This document shows positions 23,223 through 31,023 of a stretch of 43,253 nucleotides of DNA, in pieces. The stretch covers positions 1 through 43,253 of the IMG/VR virus record IMGVR_UViG_3300017963_000400; one strand, written 5' to 3'. A model generated the notes under the pieces. It saw nothing but the letters and a program-made list of their open reading frames with translations. It did no database searches and had not been told where the DNA came from. A program made the translations under genes and the position numbers. Positions within the stretch are counted from its first letter, which is position 1, and every line of letters starts with the position of its first letter. Origin of the DNA: a virus.

Positions 23223-23932
23223 TTCAGACCCCCGGCCAAGTCCGTCTGCGCGTAGATGGTCTTGTAGGTCTTCCAGACCGGGCGCGGGTAGCTGTTGAAG
23301 AGCACGTCGGCCATGCGACAACGCGCGCCGACACCGCCCCCCGGGTAGTTGCCGATGTGGGGCGACACGGTGCCGGAGCCGAAGGAGATGGTGGTCGGCG
23401 GACTGGTCACTTCCAACTCGTCGCGCTCCCAGGCCCGGGTCACGAAGTCGTACTTGAGAAAGCGCATGTTCGTGCCGTCGAAGGTGCACTCGATGAAATA
23501 CCAGCGGCCGGCGGCGGGCGCGGCGAACGATGGCGTCAGCTGCTCATTGCCCACGGCCGTATCCAAGATGTAGTCCCAGGCGTTGCTGGTGTTAAGGAGG
23601 ACCACCGGTCCCTGCTCGTCGGTGCCGTCGATGACGTTGAACAGGTGCTGTTGGGCGCCGGTGAATGAGTCGAAATAGACGAAGAAGGCGAGTGAGGAAT
23701 AGGACACGGCCTTGAAGTCGGCGTGCGCGGCCACGGACACCAGATGGGCGTTACTAGAGAAACGCAGTGCGGACGTGAATGGCATACCCGCTACAGCTGT
23801 CGGGATGGCCCCGGTGATCACGCCGTTGTGGGGACTCGGCTTCCCAGTCACGTCGTAAGCCGTAACTCCAGACGTCTCGTCCAGGCGCAGTAGCAGCTCC
23901 GTGTTTCGATCTGGTAGTAGGCGCCTAACCAT
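23219..23932 (-). CDS. LamG-like appendage protein
   Basis: 237 residues; the start overlaps the preceding stop as TGATG. LamG-type motifs: LLLRLDETSGVTAYDVTG at the N-terminus, SALRFSSNAHLVSV, YSSLAFFVYFDSFTGAQ, and RWYFIECTFDGTNMRF. It is distantly similar in layout to the next two genes, so the three look like a diversified family of sugar-binding modules encoded side by side. Function is inferred from fold and from being downstream of baseplate genes. Confidence 0.75.
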   Translation of the reverse strand: MVRRLLPDRNTELLLRLDETSGVTAYDVTGKPSPHNGVITGAIPTAVAGMPFTSALRFSSNAHLVSVAAHADFKAVSYSSLAFFVYFDSFTGAQQHLFNVIDGTDEQGPVVLLNTSNAWDYILDTAVGNEQLTPSFAAPAAGRWYFIECTFDGTNMRFLKYDFVTRAWERDELEVTSPPTTISFGSGTVSPHIGNYPGGGVGARCRMADVLFNSYPRPVWKTYKTIYAQTDLAGGLK

Positions 23933-24345
23933 CAGCTCCCCAATAGTGGCGGCACCGCACCGACGCGTCGCGGCCCAACCTTGTAGATCGGCGCAAAGAG
24001 CGCGCGCAGGTTGTAGACGTTGAGGCGATAATTCGAGATCACGAACTTCGGCCCGCTATTGAGCGTGTCCTCTTCGGCAATGTCAGGAGCCCGGACGAAG
24101 AGCTTGAAGGGCCCGCCGGCCTGTAGAGCTGGCGTGTAGGCCACGACGAGCGTGTCGGTGAGTGCGTAGAGGTCGTCACCCTGCCCGGCCACACCGGAAG
24201 TCAAGCGCCAGTCTGCCGTAGTGCCGGTGAGCCCCACGTAGGCTTCAATCCGCTCATTGAGCGGGAAGTTGCCGCGCAGCTCGAGCCGGTGCCCGCCGTT
24301 GTACGGCAGGGTATCCGGCGTCACGCTGGTGATCGTCAGGGCCAT
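23932..24345 (-). CDS. IPT/TIG-like (Ig-fold) tail protein
   Basis: 137 residues; the ATG overlaps the Baseplate_J stop (TGATG). ITSVTPDTLPYNGGHRLELRGNFP matches the IPT/TIG Ig-like signature (S-x2-P-x6-GG-x-x-L-x-G-x-F), followed by beta strands and a C-terminal basic stretch. Small Ig-like proteins at this position usually attach to the baseplate or fibres. Exact role unknown. Confidence 0.7.
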   Translation of the reverse strand: MALTITSVTPDTLPYNGGHRLELRGNFPLNERIEAYVGLTGTTADWRLTSGVAGQGDDLYALTDTLVVAYTPALQAGGPFKLFVRAPDIAEEDTLNSGPKFVISNYRLNVYNLRALFAPIYKVGPRRVGAVPPLLGS

Positions 24346-25766
24346 CAGGTTACCGTGAGGTTGGCGTCTTGGATACGCACCAGCTGGTTATCGAGAATAA
24401 TCACATCCGCGGCCGGCGTCGTCAGCGTCACGTTGATCACGCCGGACACCTGCATGACGCGCTTGATCAGCTCGTTGCGAACGACGTCGCCGGAGATGCT
24501 CAGACCATTGATGTAGTCTTTGACGGCCGTTTCCACGTCAGCGACGGCCTCGTCGCGATCGTAGCCCTCTTCGATGAAGAGGTTGCACACGACGTTCTGT
24601 ACCAGCACCTGGGGCACCAGGGCGCGCACCAGCACGCCGGCCGCTCGATGGCCGGGGTAGTTCTCGCGGTCGGTCGGGTCGCCGTCGATGATCTTCTGCG
24701 CGAGCGCGATCAGCCCGGTGTAGTAGTCGTAGGTGCTCGCGGTGATGACCTCCGCCGCAACGAGAGGTGGGTCGAACACGAGCTGGGCATTGGCCAGGTT
24801 GAGCGTGTAGTCGGTGTTCTCCACCAGGGCGCCACGCGTGCTACTCGAAAGCGCCAGGGTGCCGTCGACGATGGGCCAGTTGTCGAGGTAGAGCACCTCT
24901 TCGCCGCCCACCGCGGAGTCGGCCGGGGGCCCGAGCAGACCGGCCGTCACGTTCTCCGGCGCCGAGATAGTCTGGAAATCCTCGGCGGTGCCGGTGCCGT
25001 CGTCGATGTAGAGCGTCACCAGGCCGCGGTTGACGCTGTCCTCGATCACCTTGGTGAAGAGGATGGTGGCGCCAGTGTCCGGGTCTGATGCGCCCAGCAC
25101 CGCCACCTCGAGCGCCCCTACCGTGCACCTGGCCAAAGATGCCACGTACGACTTGATGCGCGCGCGGAAGCTGTCGTCGCTCTCTTCATCGCGGCCATGC
25201 AGGGTAGCGGCGGGATTCGTCACCTCGTCGATGTTCGTCACCTTGGTCACGAACTTCACGATGGTGTCAGCGGCGACTTTACCGTCCGCGCCTGGGCTCT
25301 CCGCCGCCACGCCGCTCTCGACGTCCCGGCCGACACCGTGGCCGGAGATGATCTCCGGGCTCGTACTGGTGAGCTGCGCCGCGGTGGTCGTGACGAAGAT
25401 GATGCCTCCCGCGGTCTTCACCTTGGTGCCGGCTGGGATGTCGACCGTCTCGCCGCCGCCCAGGGCGGTGGCCTTCGAGAAGACCACGTTGCCAGTGGCC
25501 TTTGCTGCCTCGAGCCTGGTGATCACTGCCGGCTGGATATCCGCGGCGCGCTCGTCCAGGGCCTCGCCTGTGGCGGTGTCGATGTTGAACTCGGTGAGGA
25601 TCAGGCTGGCCGCGTAGTACAGCTCGGCATCAGACATCGCAGAGGCCGACAGGAGGTGCTTGACCATCGCGCTGTCGCCGACGTCGCTAAGCTGCGACTT
25701 GGCGACGACGCCGGCTATCATGTCGGCGAGGATCTGCTGGTGCGTGCGTATCTGAAAGCGTGCCAT
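24345..25766 (-). CDS. Baseplate wedge protein, Baseplate_J family
   Basis: 473 residues from ATG behind GTAGGAGAGACG. The sequence follows the gpJ/Baseplate_J family: an N-terminal helical region, LDERAADIQPAVITRLEAAKATGNVVFSK, GETVDIPAGTKVKTAGGIIFVTTT, then GRDEESDDSFRARIKSYVASLARCTVGALEVAVLG, and a C-terminal domain around VSGVINVTLTTP. It builds the baseplate periphery and connects to fibre-bearing proteins. It carries a dispersed-motif copy at 24967-24978. Confidence 0.92.
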   Translation of the reverse strand: MARFQIRTHQQILADMIAGVVAKSQLSDVGDSAMVKHLLSASAMSDAELYYAASLILTEFNIDTATGEALDERAADIQPAVITRLEAAKATGNVVFSKATALGGGETVDIPAGTKVKTAGGIIFVTTTAAQLTSTSPEIISGHGVGRDVESGVAAESPGADGKVAADTIVKFVTKVTNIDEVTNPAATLHGRDEESDDSFRARIKSYVASLARCTVGALEVAVLGASDPDTGATILFTKVIEDSVNRGLVTLYIDDGTGTAEDFQTISAPENVTAGLLGPPADSAVGGEEVLYLDNWPIVDGTLALSSSTRGALVENTDYTLNLANAQLVFDPPLVAAEVITASTYDYYTGLIALAQKIIDGDPTDRENYPGHRAAGVLVRALVPQVLVQNVVCNLFIEEGYDRDEAVADVETAVKDYINGLSISGDVVRNELIKRVMQVSGVINVTLTTPAADVIILDNQLVRIQDANLTVT

Positions 25767-25774
25767 CGTCTCTC

Positions 25775-27754
25775 CTACGTCACCGGCAGGATCACGTTCG
25801 TGGCGTCAGCCATCCCGCGAGGCTCGACCTCAGCGTCAGCGATGACCCGGTCTGGTGAGCCTGTCTCCGGAGGTTCGAAGGTGACCTTGCGCACGTTGGC
25901 CACGCGAGCGTCGGCAGCGATCGACTCCGAGAGCCGGAAGCGAGCCATCTCCACATCGACCGGCGTGAGGCTGGTCCCCACGATGCGCTGCAATCCGAGC
26001 TGCTTGTAGAGTTGGTCGGTGCCGCGCTCGGTGTGCACACGAACGGTGAGCCCCTGGGCTAGGTTGTCGAGGCCCTCAGCCGGCGCCACATCGGTGGACC
26101 CGCCCTCGGTGTCGATGGCGACGTCGTAGAACCCGTGGTTGTCGCGCTCGAGCTTCGTATCGACGCCGAAGAGGTGCTCGTCGGCCGGAGCCGTCTGCGG
26201 CACCCCCAGCACCGGGAGGTCGACCTCTGCGGTGATGGGCTGAGAGAAGTTGGGGATCAAGATCTTGCGCCCCACGCCAAGCACATTGTTGAGCGCGGTC
26301 TCGTCGCTGGGGTCGAGGCTGGCGGAGGCTTGCTCATTCACAAAGGGCGGGCGCAGGCCGTTGACCAGCGCGATCTCCTGCCACAGCCGCGCGTCGCCAA
26401 GGAAGGCAGCCGCCAAGCTCGCCAGGGTGTCGCCCTGGGCGACCGAATACTGCCTGGCGCCGGTGTACTGCGGGCGCGCATCGTAGGGCAGCAGCTCGCC
26501 TTCCGCCGACTCTACTTGGCCAGCGGTGTAGCCGGTGCCGGTGTCGAGGTCCGACATCGTCGAAGGCGGTGTGGCCGACTCCGCGGCTTCCTCTTCTGCA
26601 TCCGACAGGCCCGACACGTTGGAGCTGTTGCGCGCCCCGCGCACCTGTTTCTGCGCGTCGGTCTCGAAGGCCGCCGACTGCGACCCGATGCGCTCGAGTC
26701 CCTTCTGGAGCGTGTAGAACCGCACCAGAGTCTGGACGGTGAGCTTGATGTAGGGCTTCGCCACCTCGTCGGCCGCGGCCTCTGCATTGGCCGCCACCCG
26801 AAGCGCGTTGTCGATCATGGCGGTGGTGTTCGTCACCAGCGTCAGCGGCGAGAGAATGAGGTCGGTGACGCCCTCAACGTACGCGTCTGCCGCGTCGATG
26901 ATGCTGTTCGCGTTCGTGATGATGACGTTGAAATTCTGCACCAGGCCCTCGAGCTGGCCAGTGAGTAGCGTGAGATCTTGCACGGCCCCGCGTGCGACCT
27001 TGAGCCCGGTACTGATAGCGCTGGCGGCATCACGCAGCCCGTCGAGCACCGTCTTGTCCTCGGAGACGACCAGGCGCGACGCGTCCGCTTTGTCAACAAC
27101 GAGCAGTTCAATGCTGTAGTCGTACAGGTTGTTCCGCCCGCGGCTGCGCTCGAGCGTGAACTCCATGGGCACGACGAGCCAGTGCTCGCCCTCGCGCGGG
27201 ATGTGGAAGCGGAGGAAGGTCTCGCCGGCCGTCGCCGGGTCCCGTTTGAGGTCGCCATAAGTCCGGAAAACTGCGTCCTGTAGGTACTGGAAATGGCGCT
27301 GGCCGGAGATCTTCTCGATGACCGCGGCCGGCAGCGACCGCGCGTAGCTCTTGCGCACGTCGGTGACGCCCAGGGCGGACCCGCTGGACGCGATCAGCGG
27401 CCGCGGCTTGAAGCCGGTGGTCCCCTGGATGCGCAGGCTGCGCTGGATGATCCCGTTCTCTTCGACGTAGAGCCCGCCGCCCAGGGTGGGCGTGGTCTCG
27501 ACGGTGAAGGGCTCAGAGAGCGTGTAGGACGTGGGATTGATGACCAGAGGGAAGAGGAAGGTCCGGGTGCCTGTCGTGAAGCCGCCGGCCGCCACCGATG
27601 CCGGGACCTCCAGCTCGAAGAAGTAGAGCATCTTCTTCAAGAACTTGTCGTCGCCGGTGCGGAGCTGGCGGTTGTATTCGGAGATCAGCTGGGCCGTCTG
27701 CGTAGGCTCCGCAAACGCCGCTATCTCGTCGCCAACCCGGTCCAGTATGGCCAC
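25775..27754 (-). CDS. Baseplate/tail protein with LysM domain
   Basis: 659 residues, GTG start behind GGGGTGAG. The N-terminal 250 residues look like a tail-tube-like or hub beta domain (FLFPLVINPTSYTLSEPFTVETTPTLGGGLYVEE). A long helical Ala-rich centre follows. A LysM domain lies near residues 435-480 (RQYSVAQGDTLASLAAAFLGDARLWQEIALVNGL), then a C-terminal domain resembling gp53/DUF2634-type wedge modules. LysM baseplate proteins bind or clamp at the peptidoglycan side of the baseplate hub. Confidence 0.85.
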   Translation of the reverse strand: MAILDRVGDEIAAFAEPTQTAQLISEYNRQLRTGDDKFLKKMLYFFELEVPASVAAGGFTTGTRTFLFPLVINPTSYTLSEPFTVETTPTLGGGLYVEENGIIQRSLRIQGTTGFKPRPLIASSGSALGVTDVRKSYARSLPAAVIEKISGQRHFQYLQDAVFRTYGDLKRDPATAGETFLRFHIPREGEHWLVVPMEFTLERSRGRNNLYDYSIELLVVDKADASRLVVSEDKTVLDGLRDAASAISTGLKVARGAVQDLTLLTGQLEGLVQNFNVIITNANSIIDAADAYVEGVTDLILSPLTLVTNTTAMIDNALRVAANAEAAADEVAKPYIKLTVQTLVRFYTLQKGLERIGSQSAAFETDAQKQVRGARNSSNVSGLSDAEEEAAESATPPSTMSDLDTGTGYTAGQVESAEGELLPYDARPQYTGARQYSVAQGDTLASLAAAFLGDARLWQEIALVNGLRPPFVNEQASASLDPSDETALNNVLGVGRKILIPNFSQPITAEVDLPVLGVPQTAPADEHLFGVDTKLERDNHGFYDVAIDTEGGSTDVAPAEGLDNLAQGLTVRVHTERGTDQLYKQLGLQRIVGTSLTPVDVEMARFRLSESIAADARVANVRKVTFEPPETGSPDRVIADAEVEPRGMADATNVILPVT

Positions 27755-27791
27755 AGCTCACCCCTCGCTGGTCTCGAGCCACGGTACACGA

Positions 27792-27828
27792 TTTCCAGGG
27801 TTATTGCATACCGCCAATAGTCTGGAAA
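27792..27828 (-). promoter_or_regulatory. Intergenic hairpin built from two inverted dispersed-motif copies
   Basis: The 77-base gap between two baseplate genes contains TTTCCAG (27792-27798) and CTGGAAA (27822-27828), fully complementary. Inside them TATTG and CAATA also pair around an 8-base loop, giving a 7+5 bp stem. No U run follows, so a protein-binding site or RNA-processing hairpin is as likely as a terminator. Confidence 0.55.
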
Positions 27829-27831
27829 CTC

Positions 27832-28428
27832 TCAAGCGAAGGGCGTGTTGACCGGCCCAGGGTACACGATGAAGCCGCCCAGACTGGCCGAGAAGACCGG
27901 AGCCGCCAGCGTCGAAGTCGCCGCCAGCGCGATGGACCGGTCCCAGGGGATCTCCACAGGAGCCGGCGGAGCTGTCGCTGGCCCCAGCGCCAAGGTGGCC
28001 GCGCCCGCAGCGATGAACGCCCCGGGTAGCGCCGGCAGCGTCACCGGGGGTGTCGCAGAGACCGCCCCTGGAAACAGGGTCGCAGCTCCGGCCGAGACTG
28101 CGGCCCAGAACGCCGTGATGCCGGCCGTAAGCGCCGCCGGCGCCGTACCTGGCCCGGTGAGCCCGGCGTCCATGGCAGCGACCAGGGCCGTCTCGCAGCC
28201 GTCCAGAATCGGCCCAGGCACCGGCGGGCTCGGACCCCCGCCCTCGGCGAACATGGCGGCGTAGGCGTAGCCCCAGGCTTGCCCGACAGTGTAGAGCGGC
28301 GCCGACGGCGGATCGCCCGGCCAACCCGCGCCAGCTCCAATCCCGGGCGGGAGGTCGGTCGGGTCATTAGTCGCCGGCACCATGAAGTCGGCCATCTTGG
28401 TCGCCATGGTGGCTGCGGACATCGCCAT
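27832..28428 (-). CDS. Ala/Pro/Gly-rich tail protein
   Basis: 198 residues, ATG just after the spike gene stop (TGA-GCC-ATG). Composition is dominated by Ala, Gly, Pro and Thr, with hydrophobic stretches and little charge, organised as several APxx-, TPP- and GPA-type segments. A 45-bp block is identical to one in the unrelated Pro-rich gene at 3082-4527. Its place between the spike and the LysM protein suggests a baseplate or hub accessory. No family recognised. Confidence 0.7.
   Translation of the reverse strand: MAMSAATMATKMADFMVPATNDPTDLPPGIGAGAGWPGDPPSAPLYTVGQAWGYAYAAMFAEGGGPSPPVPGPILDGCETALVAAMDAGLTGPGTAPAALTAGITAFWAAVSAGAATLFPGAVSATPPVTLPALPGAFIAAGAATLALGPATAPPAPVEIPWDRSIALAATSTLAAPVFSASLGGFIVYPGPVNTPFA
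27962..28006 (-). repeat. 45-bp exact repeat, copy 2
   Basis: Identical to 3875-3919 and in the same reading frame. Confidence 0.95.
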
Positions 28429-28431
28429 GGC

Positions 28432-29484
28432 TCACCCGTCGGGGAAGATGACCTTGGTGCTCTTCACGTTGGTCGCCAGGTCAGGCGCCCCGATGATGGG
28501 CACCGGTGGACCCGTGGGGCCCATTGCCGAAGCGTGCGTGTGCGCGTCGAATGCTGTGAGCAGCGGCTTGATCGTACCGTTCCACCACGTCTCGAGGTGC
28601 TCGAAGACGGCCGCGTGCTTCGCGGTGCCGCCGCCGTCACCCACCGTCAACGTCGCGTCGCCGTCCCCGCCCTCGACCTTCATCGCCGCCTTGACCCCGT
28701 CGAGCAGCACCTCGTAGAGGTTCTCCCAGAGCCTGGCCGCAGCGAACGTCGCTGGTGAGGCCCCGCTCATGTCGTACAGCTCGTCGGAGATCTCTGCCGC
28801 TTGCTGCGCCCGCCGGTACTGCGAGCCCTTCCCGTCAGTCGGTGGGCCTGGCTCAGTGCCGTCGGGGTTGAGAGTGCCGTCGTTCGCGCGCGTGGTATCG
28901 ACGACGTGGTCGCCGTTGTCAGCAATGCCGTAGTAGCTGCCGTGGTGGCGGAAGAAGTCGGGGTCACCGTCGGCGAGCTTGAGCCGCTTCCGGTGACCGA
29001 TGTCATTGTCGCCGTTGCCCACGTCGACGGACGGATGCGACACGCCCCCGAGAATGATCGGAAAGTTGAGGTTGTTATCGACGAAGCCGATCAACACGTG
29101 GTCGCCATCCCAGTTGGCCGGGTTGCTGCTCTTGTCGAAGTCAGGCGTGGAGCCCTCTGCAACGTCCACCGTCGTCGCGCGCGGCTTCCACACTCGCCCG
29201 CTGTGCATCCCGCCACGGTCTTGAAGCACCGGCACGGCAGGCAATTTGATGAAGCGCAGATTGGCGAGCGTGGAGTAGGCGAGCACGTCGCAGAACACGC
29301 CGAGCTGGGCACGGTCTTCCCGCCAGTTGGGCGCTCCATCCTCGTCGGTGGTGTAGGTAGCTGTCACCACCCCCCGGAGGTGCAGGCCCATCGCTGACGG
29401 CGCTGCGTCGCTTGGCGTCGTCGTAGGAATGCCCGCCTGCATCACCGACCGGCCAACGGGCCTCGTCGTGTACCTCATTGTCAT
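28432..29484 (-). CDS. Baseplate spike protein (gpV/gp5-OB-like)
   Basis: 350 residues from ATG behind GTAGGGAGAAGCC. Residues about 35-150 form the OB-fold (gp5_N/Phage_base_V) region, ending in DHVLIGFVDNNLNFPIILGGVSHP, the family signature. A polar linker with an HHGSYYGIADNGDHVVDTT beta segment follows, then a C-terminal PHTHxxxMGPTGPP-like stretch (DAHTHASAMGPTGPPVPII), common near the ends of spikes and hub proteins. It forms the membrane-piercing spike under the tail tube together with the gpD-like hub encoded upstream. Confidence 0.88.
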   Translation of the reverse strand: MTMRYTTRPVGRSVMQAGIPTTTPSDAAPSAMGLHLRGVVTATYTTDEDGAPNWREDRAQLGVFCDVLAYSTLANLRFIKLPAVPVLQDRGGMHSGRVWKPRATTVDVAEGSTPDFDKSSNPANWDGDHVLIGFVDNNLNFPIILGGVSHPSVDVGNGDNDIGHRKRLKLADGDPDFFRHHGSYYGIADNGDHVVDTTRANDGTLNPDGTEPGPPTDGKGSQYRRAQQAAEISDELYDMSGASPATFAAARLWENLYEVLLDGVKAAMKVEGGDGDATLTVGDGGGTAKHAAVFEHLETWWNGTIKPLLTAFDAHTHASAMGPTGPPVPIIGAPDLATNVKSTKVIFPDG

Positions 29485-29493
29485 GGCTTCTCC

Positions 29494-31023
29494 CTACGCA
29501 AAGCCCACCGTTGCTACGGCCTGGTGCGGGGTGGCGAAGAGCGGGGTCCGGTACTTGTCGGCCAGGTCACGCACAGTCTGGACGTAGTCGGTCATCGTGC
29601 CCCGCCAGCCCCTCGTCACAAGCATATTCGTCCGCAACCCAACACCCATCGTCCAGGCGTTAGTCACCTCCTCGACGTAGTACATCTCGTCGAGGAATCT
29701 GGTCGCGCCCGGGATCAACACCCGCGTGCCTGCGCGGATGTCCGGTCGGCCCACGCCCAGGGTGATGGTCCCATTGAACAGGTACGGGTTGATCGCGTAC
29801 CAGTCACGGAGCTTCTGCCGGAGGAAGGGCGCCAGCGTTAATGCCGTCGATGAGCCGTCGGGCGCCTCGTACCGCGACTCCACATCGAAGCGACGCAGCC
29901 CATGGATCAGGATATCCTCTTCGTCCCAGAGTGGCGTGGCGAGGTCCATGATGCCAGTAGCCACTGCTTCCTGAGTCGTCTGGGGGCCGACGAAGAAGGC
30001 GTTGTAGCGCTCGTGCCCGCCGCGACCGACGTCCTTGCGGTCGACGTCCTGCTTCGCGACGGTGTGCAGCGGCAGGTCAAACCACGGCGAGTCAAGTCCG
30101 AGCGGCGCTTCGACGAAGGGCTTGCCTCGAAGGATGTACCCCATCTTCGTGTCGGCCGGGCCGTACCCCTCGCTAATCAGTCGCGAGCTGTTCTGGCTGA
30201 TCAACTCGGAACCAAGCGCAGCGTCGTCGAGATATGTGTCGGCGAACAACTCGGTGAAGAGCGGGTCCGACCACTCTTTGGCCAGGTCCCATGCTGTGCC
30301 CTGGGGGGCCATGAAGTTGGTGCTCAGCGACAGTCGCCTCGGGTCGTTCACGTTGGGATTGACGAAGGGCGCCATGGCGGAGAGAAAGGATTGGCCGCCG
30401 AAGTTGGGCACCGTCTTCGGAATCAGCCAGTTGGCGCGGCCGTAGTCGCCCAGTGGTTCCAGCCATTCACGAAGGAAGCGCTGCACGGTCTCTTCGACGG
30501 AGTAGCCGCCGATGTTGTCCGCGCTCAACACCTGATAGGCCACGCCGCCGGCCACATTCTCGAGAGTGAAGCGGTTGAACCAGATCGGTGTGAGCTTCCA
30601 TATCTTGGTGATGTCGCGGCCGGTCACCGTATAAATCACCGTCGTCGCGCCGCGAGAACCCACGCTCGAAGCCTCACGTATCTCGTCGACAATCCCCCGC
30701 ATGGTATGCCATTGGCGGCCGTGGCGCTTGAAAGTGATGTCGACCCAGTCGTCGTCGACAATGCGGTCAAGTAGCTTGTCACCGCCGCCCTCGAAGAGGT
30801 TGAACGAGAAGGTGCCCGGCTCACCGCCGACACCTTTCGTCGTCGTCACCGCCGTAAGGCACGACTGCTCGTCGGTGATGAAGCGCCCCGTTGCCTGAGT
30901 TCGGCCGATACTCTTGAACAGCACCGGATCGTCTTCGCGGTGGTAGATGACCACCTCTGCCGACGAGGTCTCACTCCCTTGGAAACCGGGGCGCCCAGGA
31001 TTCTGTAGGTTCGTGCGGCTCAT
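29494..31023 (-). CDS. Baseplate hub protein (gpD/gp27-like)
   Basis: 509 residues; ATG overlaps the tape-measure stop (ATGA). N-terminal beta domain GTFSFNLFEGGGDKLLDRIVDDDWVDITF with a following GRDITKIW, and a C-terminal YYVEEVTNAWTMGVGLRTNMLVTRGWRGT, are the usual signatures of late-control-D/gp27-type hub proteins. Its position between tape measure and spike fits. The hub trimer connects the tube to the spike. Confidence 0.83.
   Translation of the reverse strand: MSRTNLQNPGRPGFQGSETSSAEVVIYHREDDPVLFKSIGRTQATGRFITDEQSCLTAVTTTKGVGGEPGTFSFNLFEGGGDKLLDRIVDDDWVDITFKRHGRQWHTMRGIVDEIREASSVGSRGATTVIYTVTGRDITKIWKLTPIWFNRFTLENVAGGVAYQVLSADNIGGYSVEETVQRFLREWLEPLGDYGRANWLIPKTVPNFGGQSFLSAMAPFVNPNVNDPRRLSLSTNFMAPQGTAWDLAKEWSDPLFTELFADTYLDDAALGSELISQNSSRLISEGYGPADTKMGYILRGKPFVEAPLGLDSPWFDLPLHTVAKQDVDRKDVGRGGHERYNAFFVGPQTTQEAVATGIMDLATPLWDEEDILIHGLRRFDVESRYEAPDGSSTALTLAPFLRQKLRDWYAINPYLFNGTITLGVGRPDIRAGTRVLIPGATRFLDEMYYVEEVTNAWTMGVGLRTNMLVTRGWRGTMTDYVQTVRDLADKYRTPLFATPHQAVATVGFA

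Noticed and set aside
22566-23489. Extended version of the LamG-like gene starting at 23489
   Set aside because: The extra 89 residues are the out-of-frame reading of the neighbouring gene; the ATGA overlap at 23222 gives the proper start.
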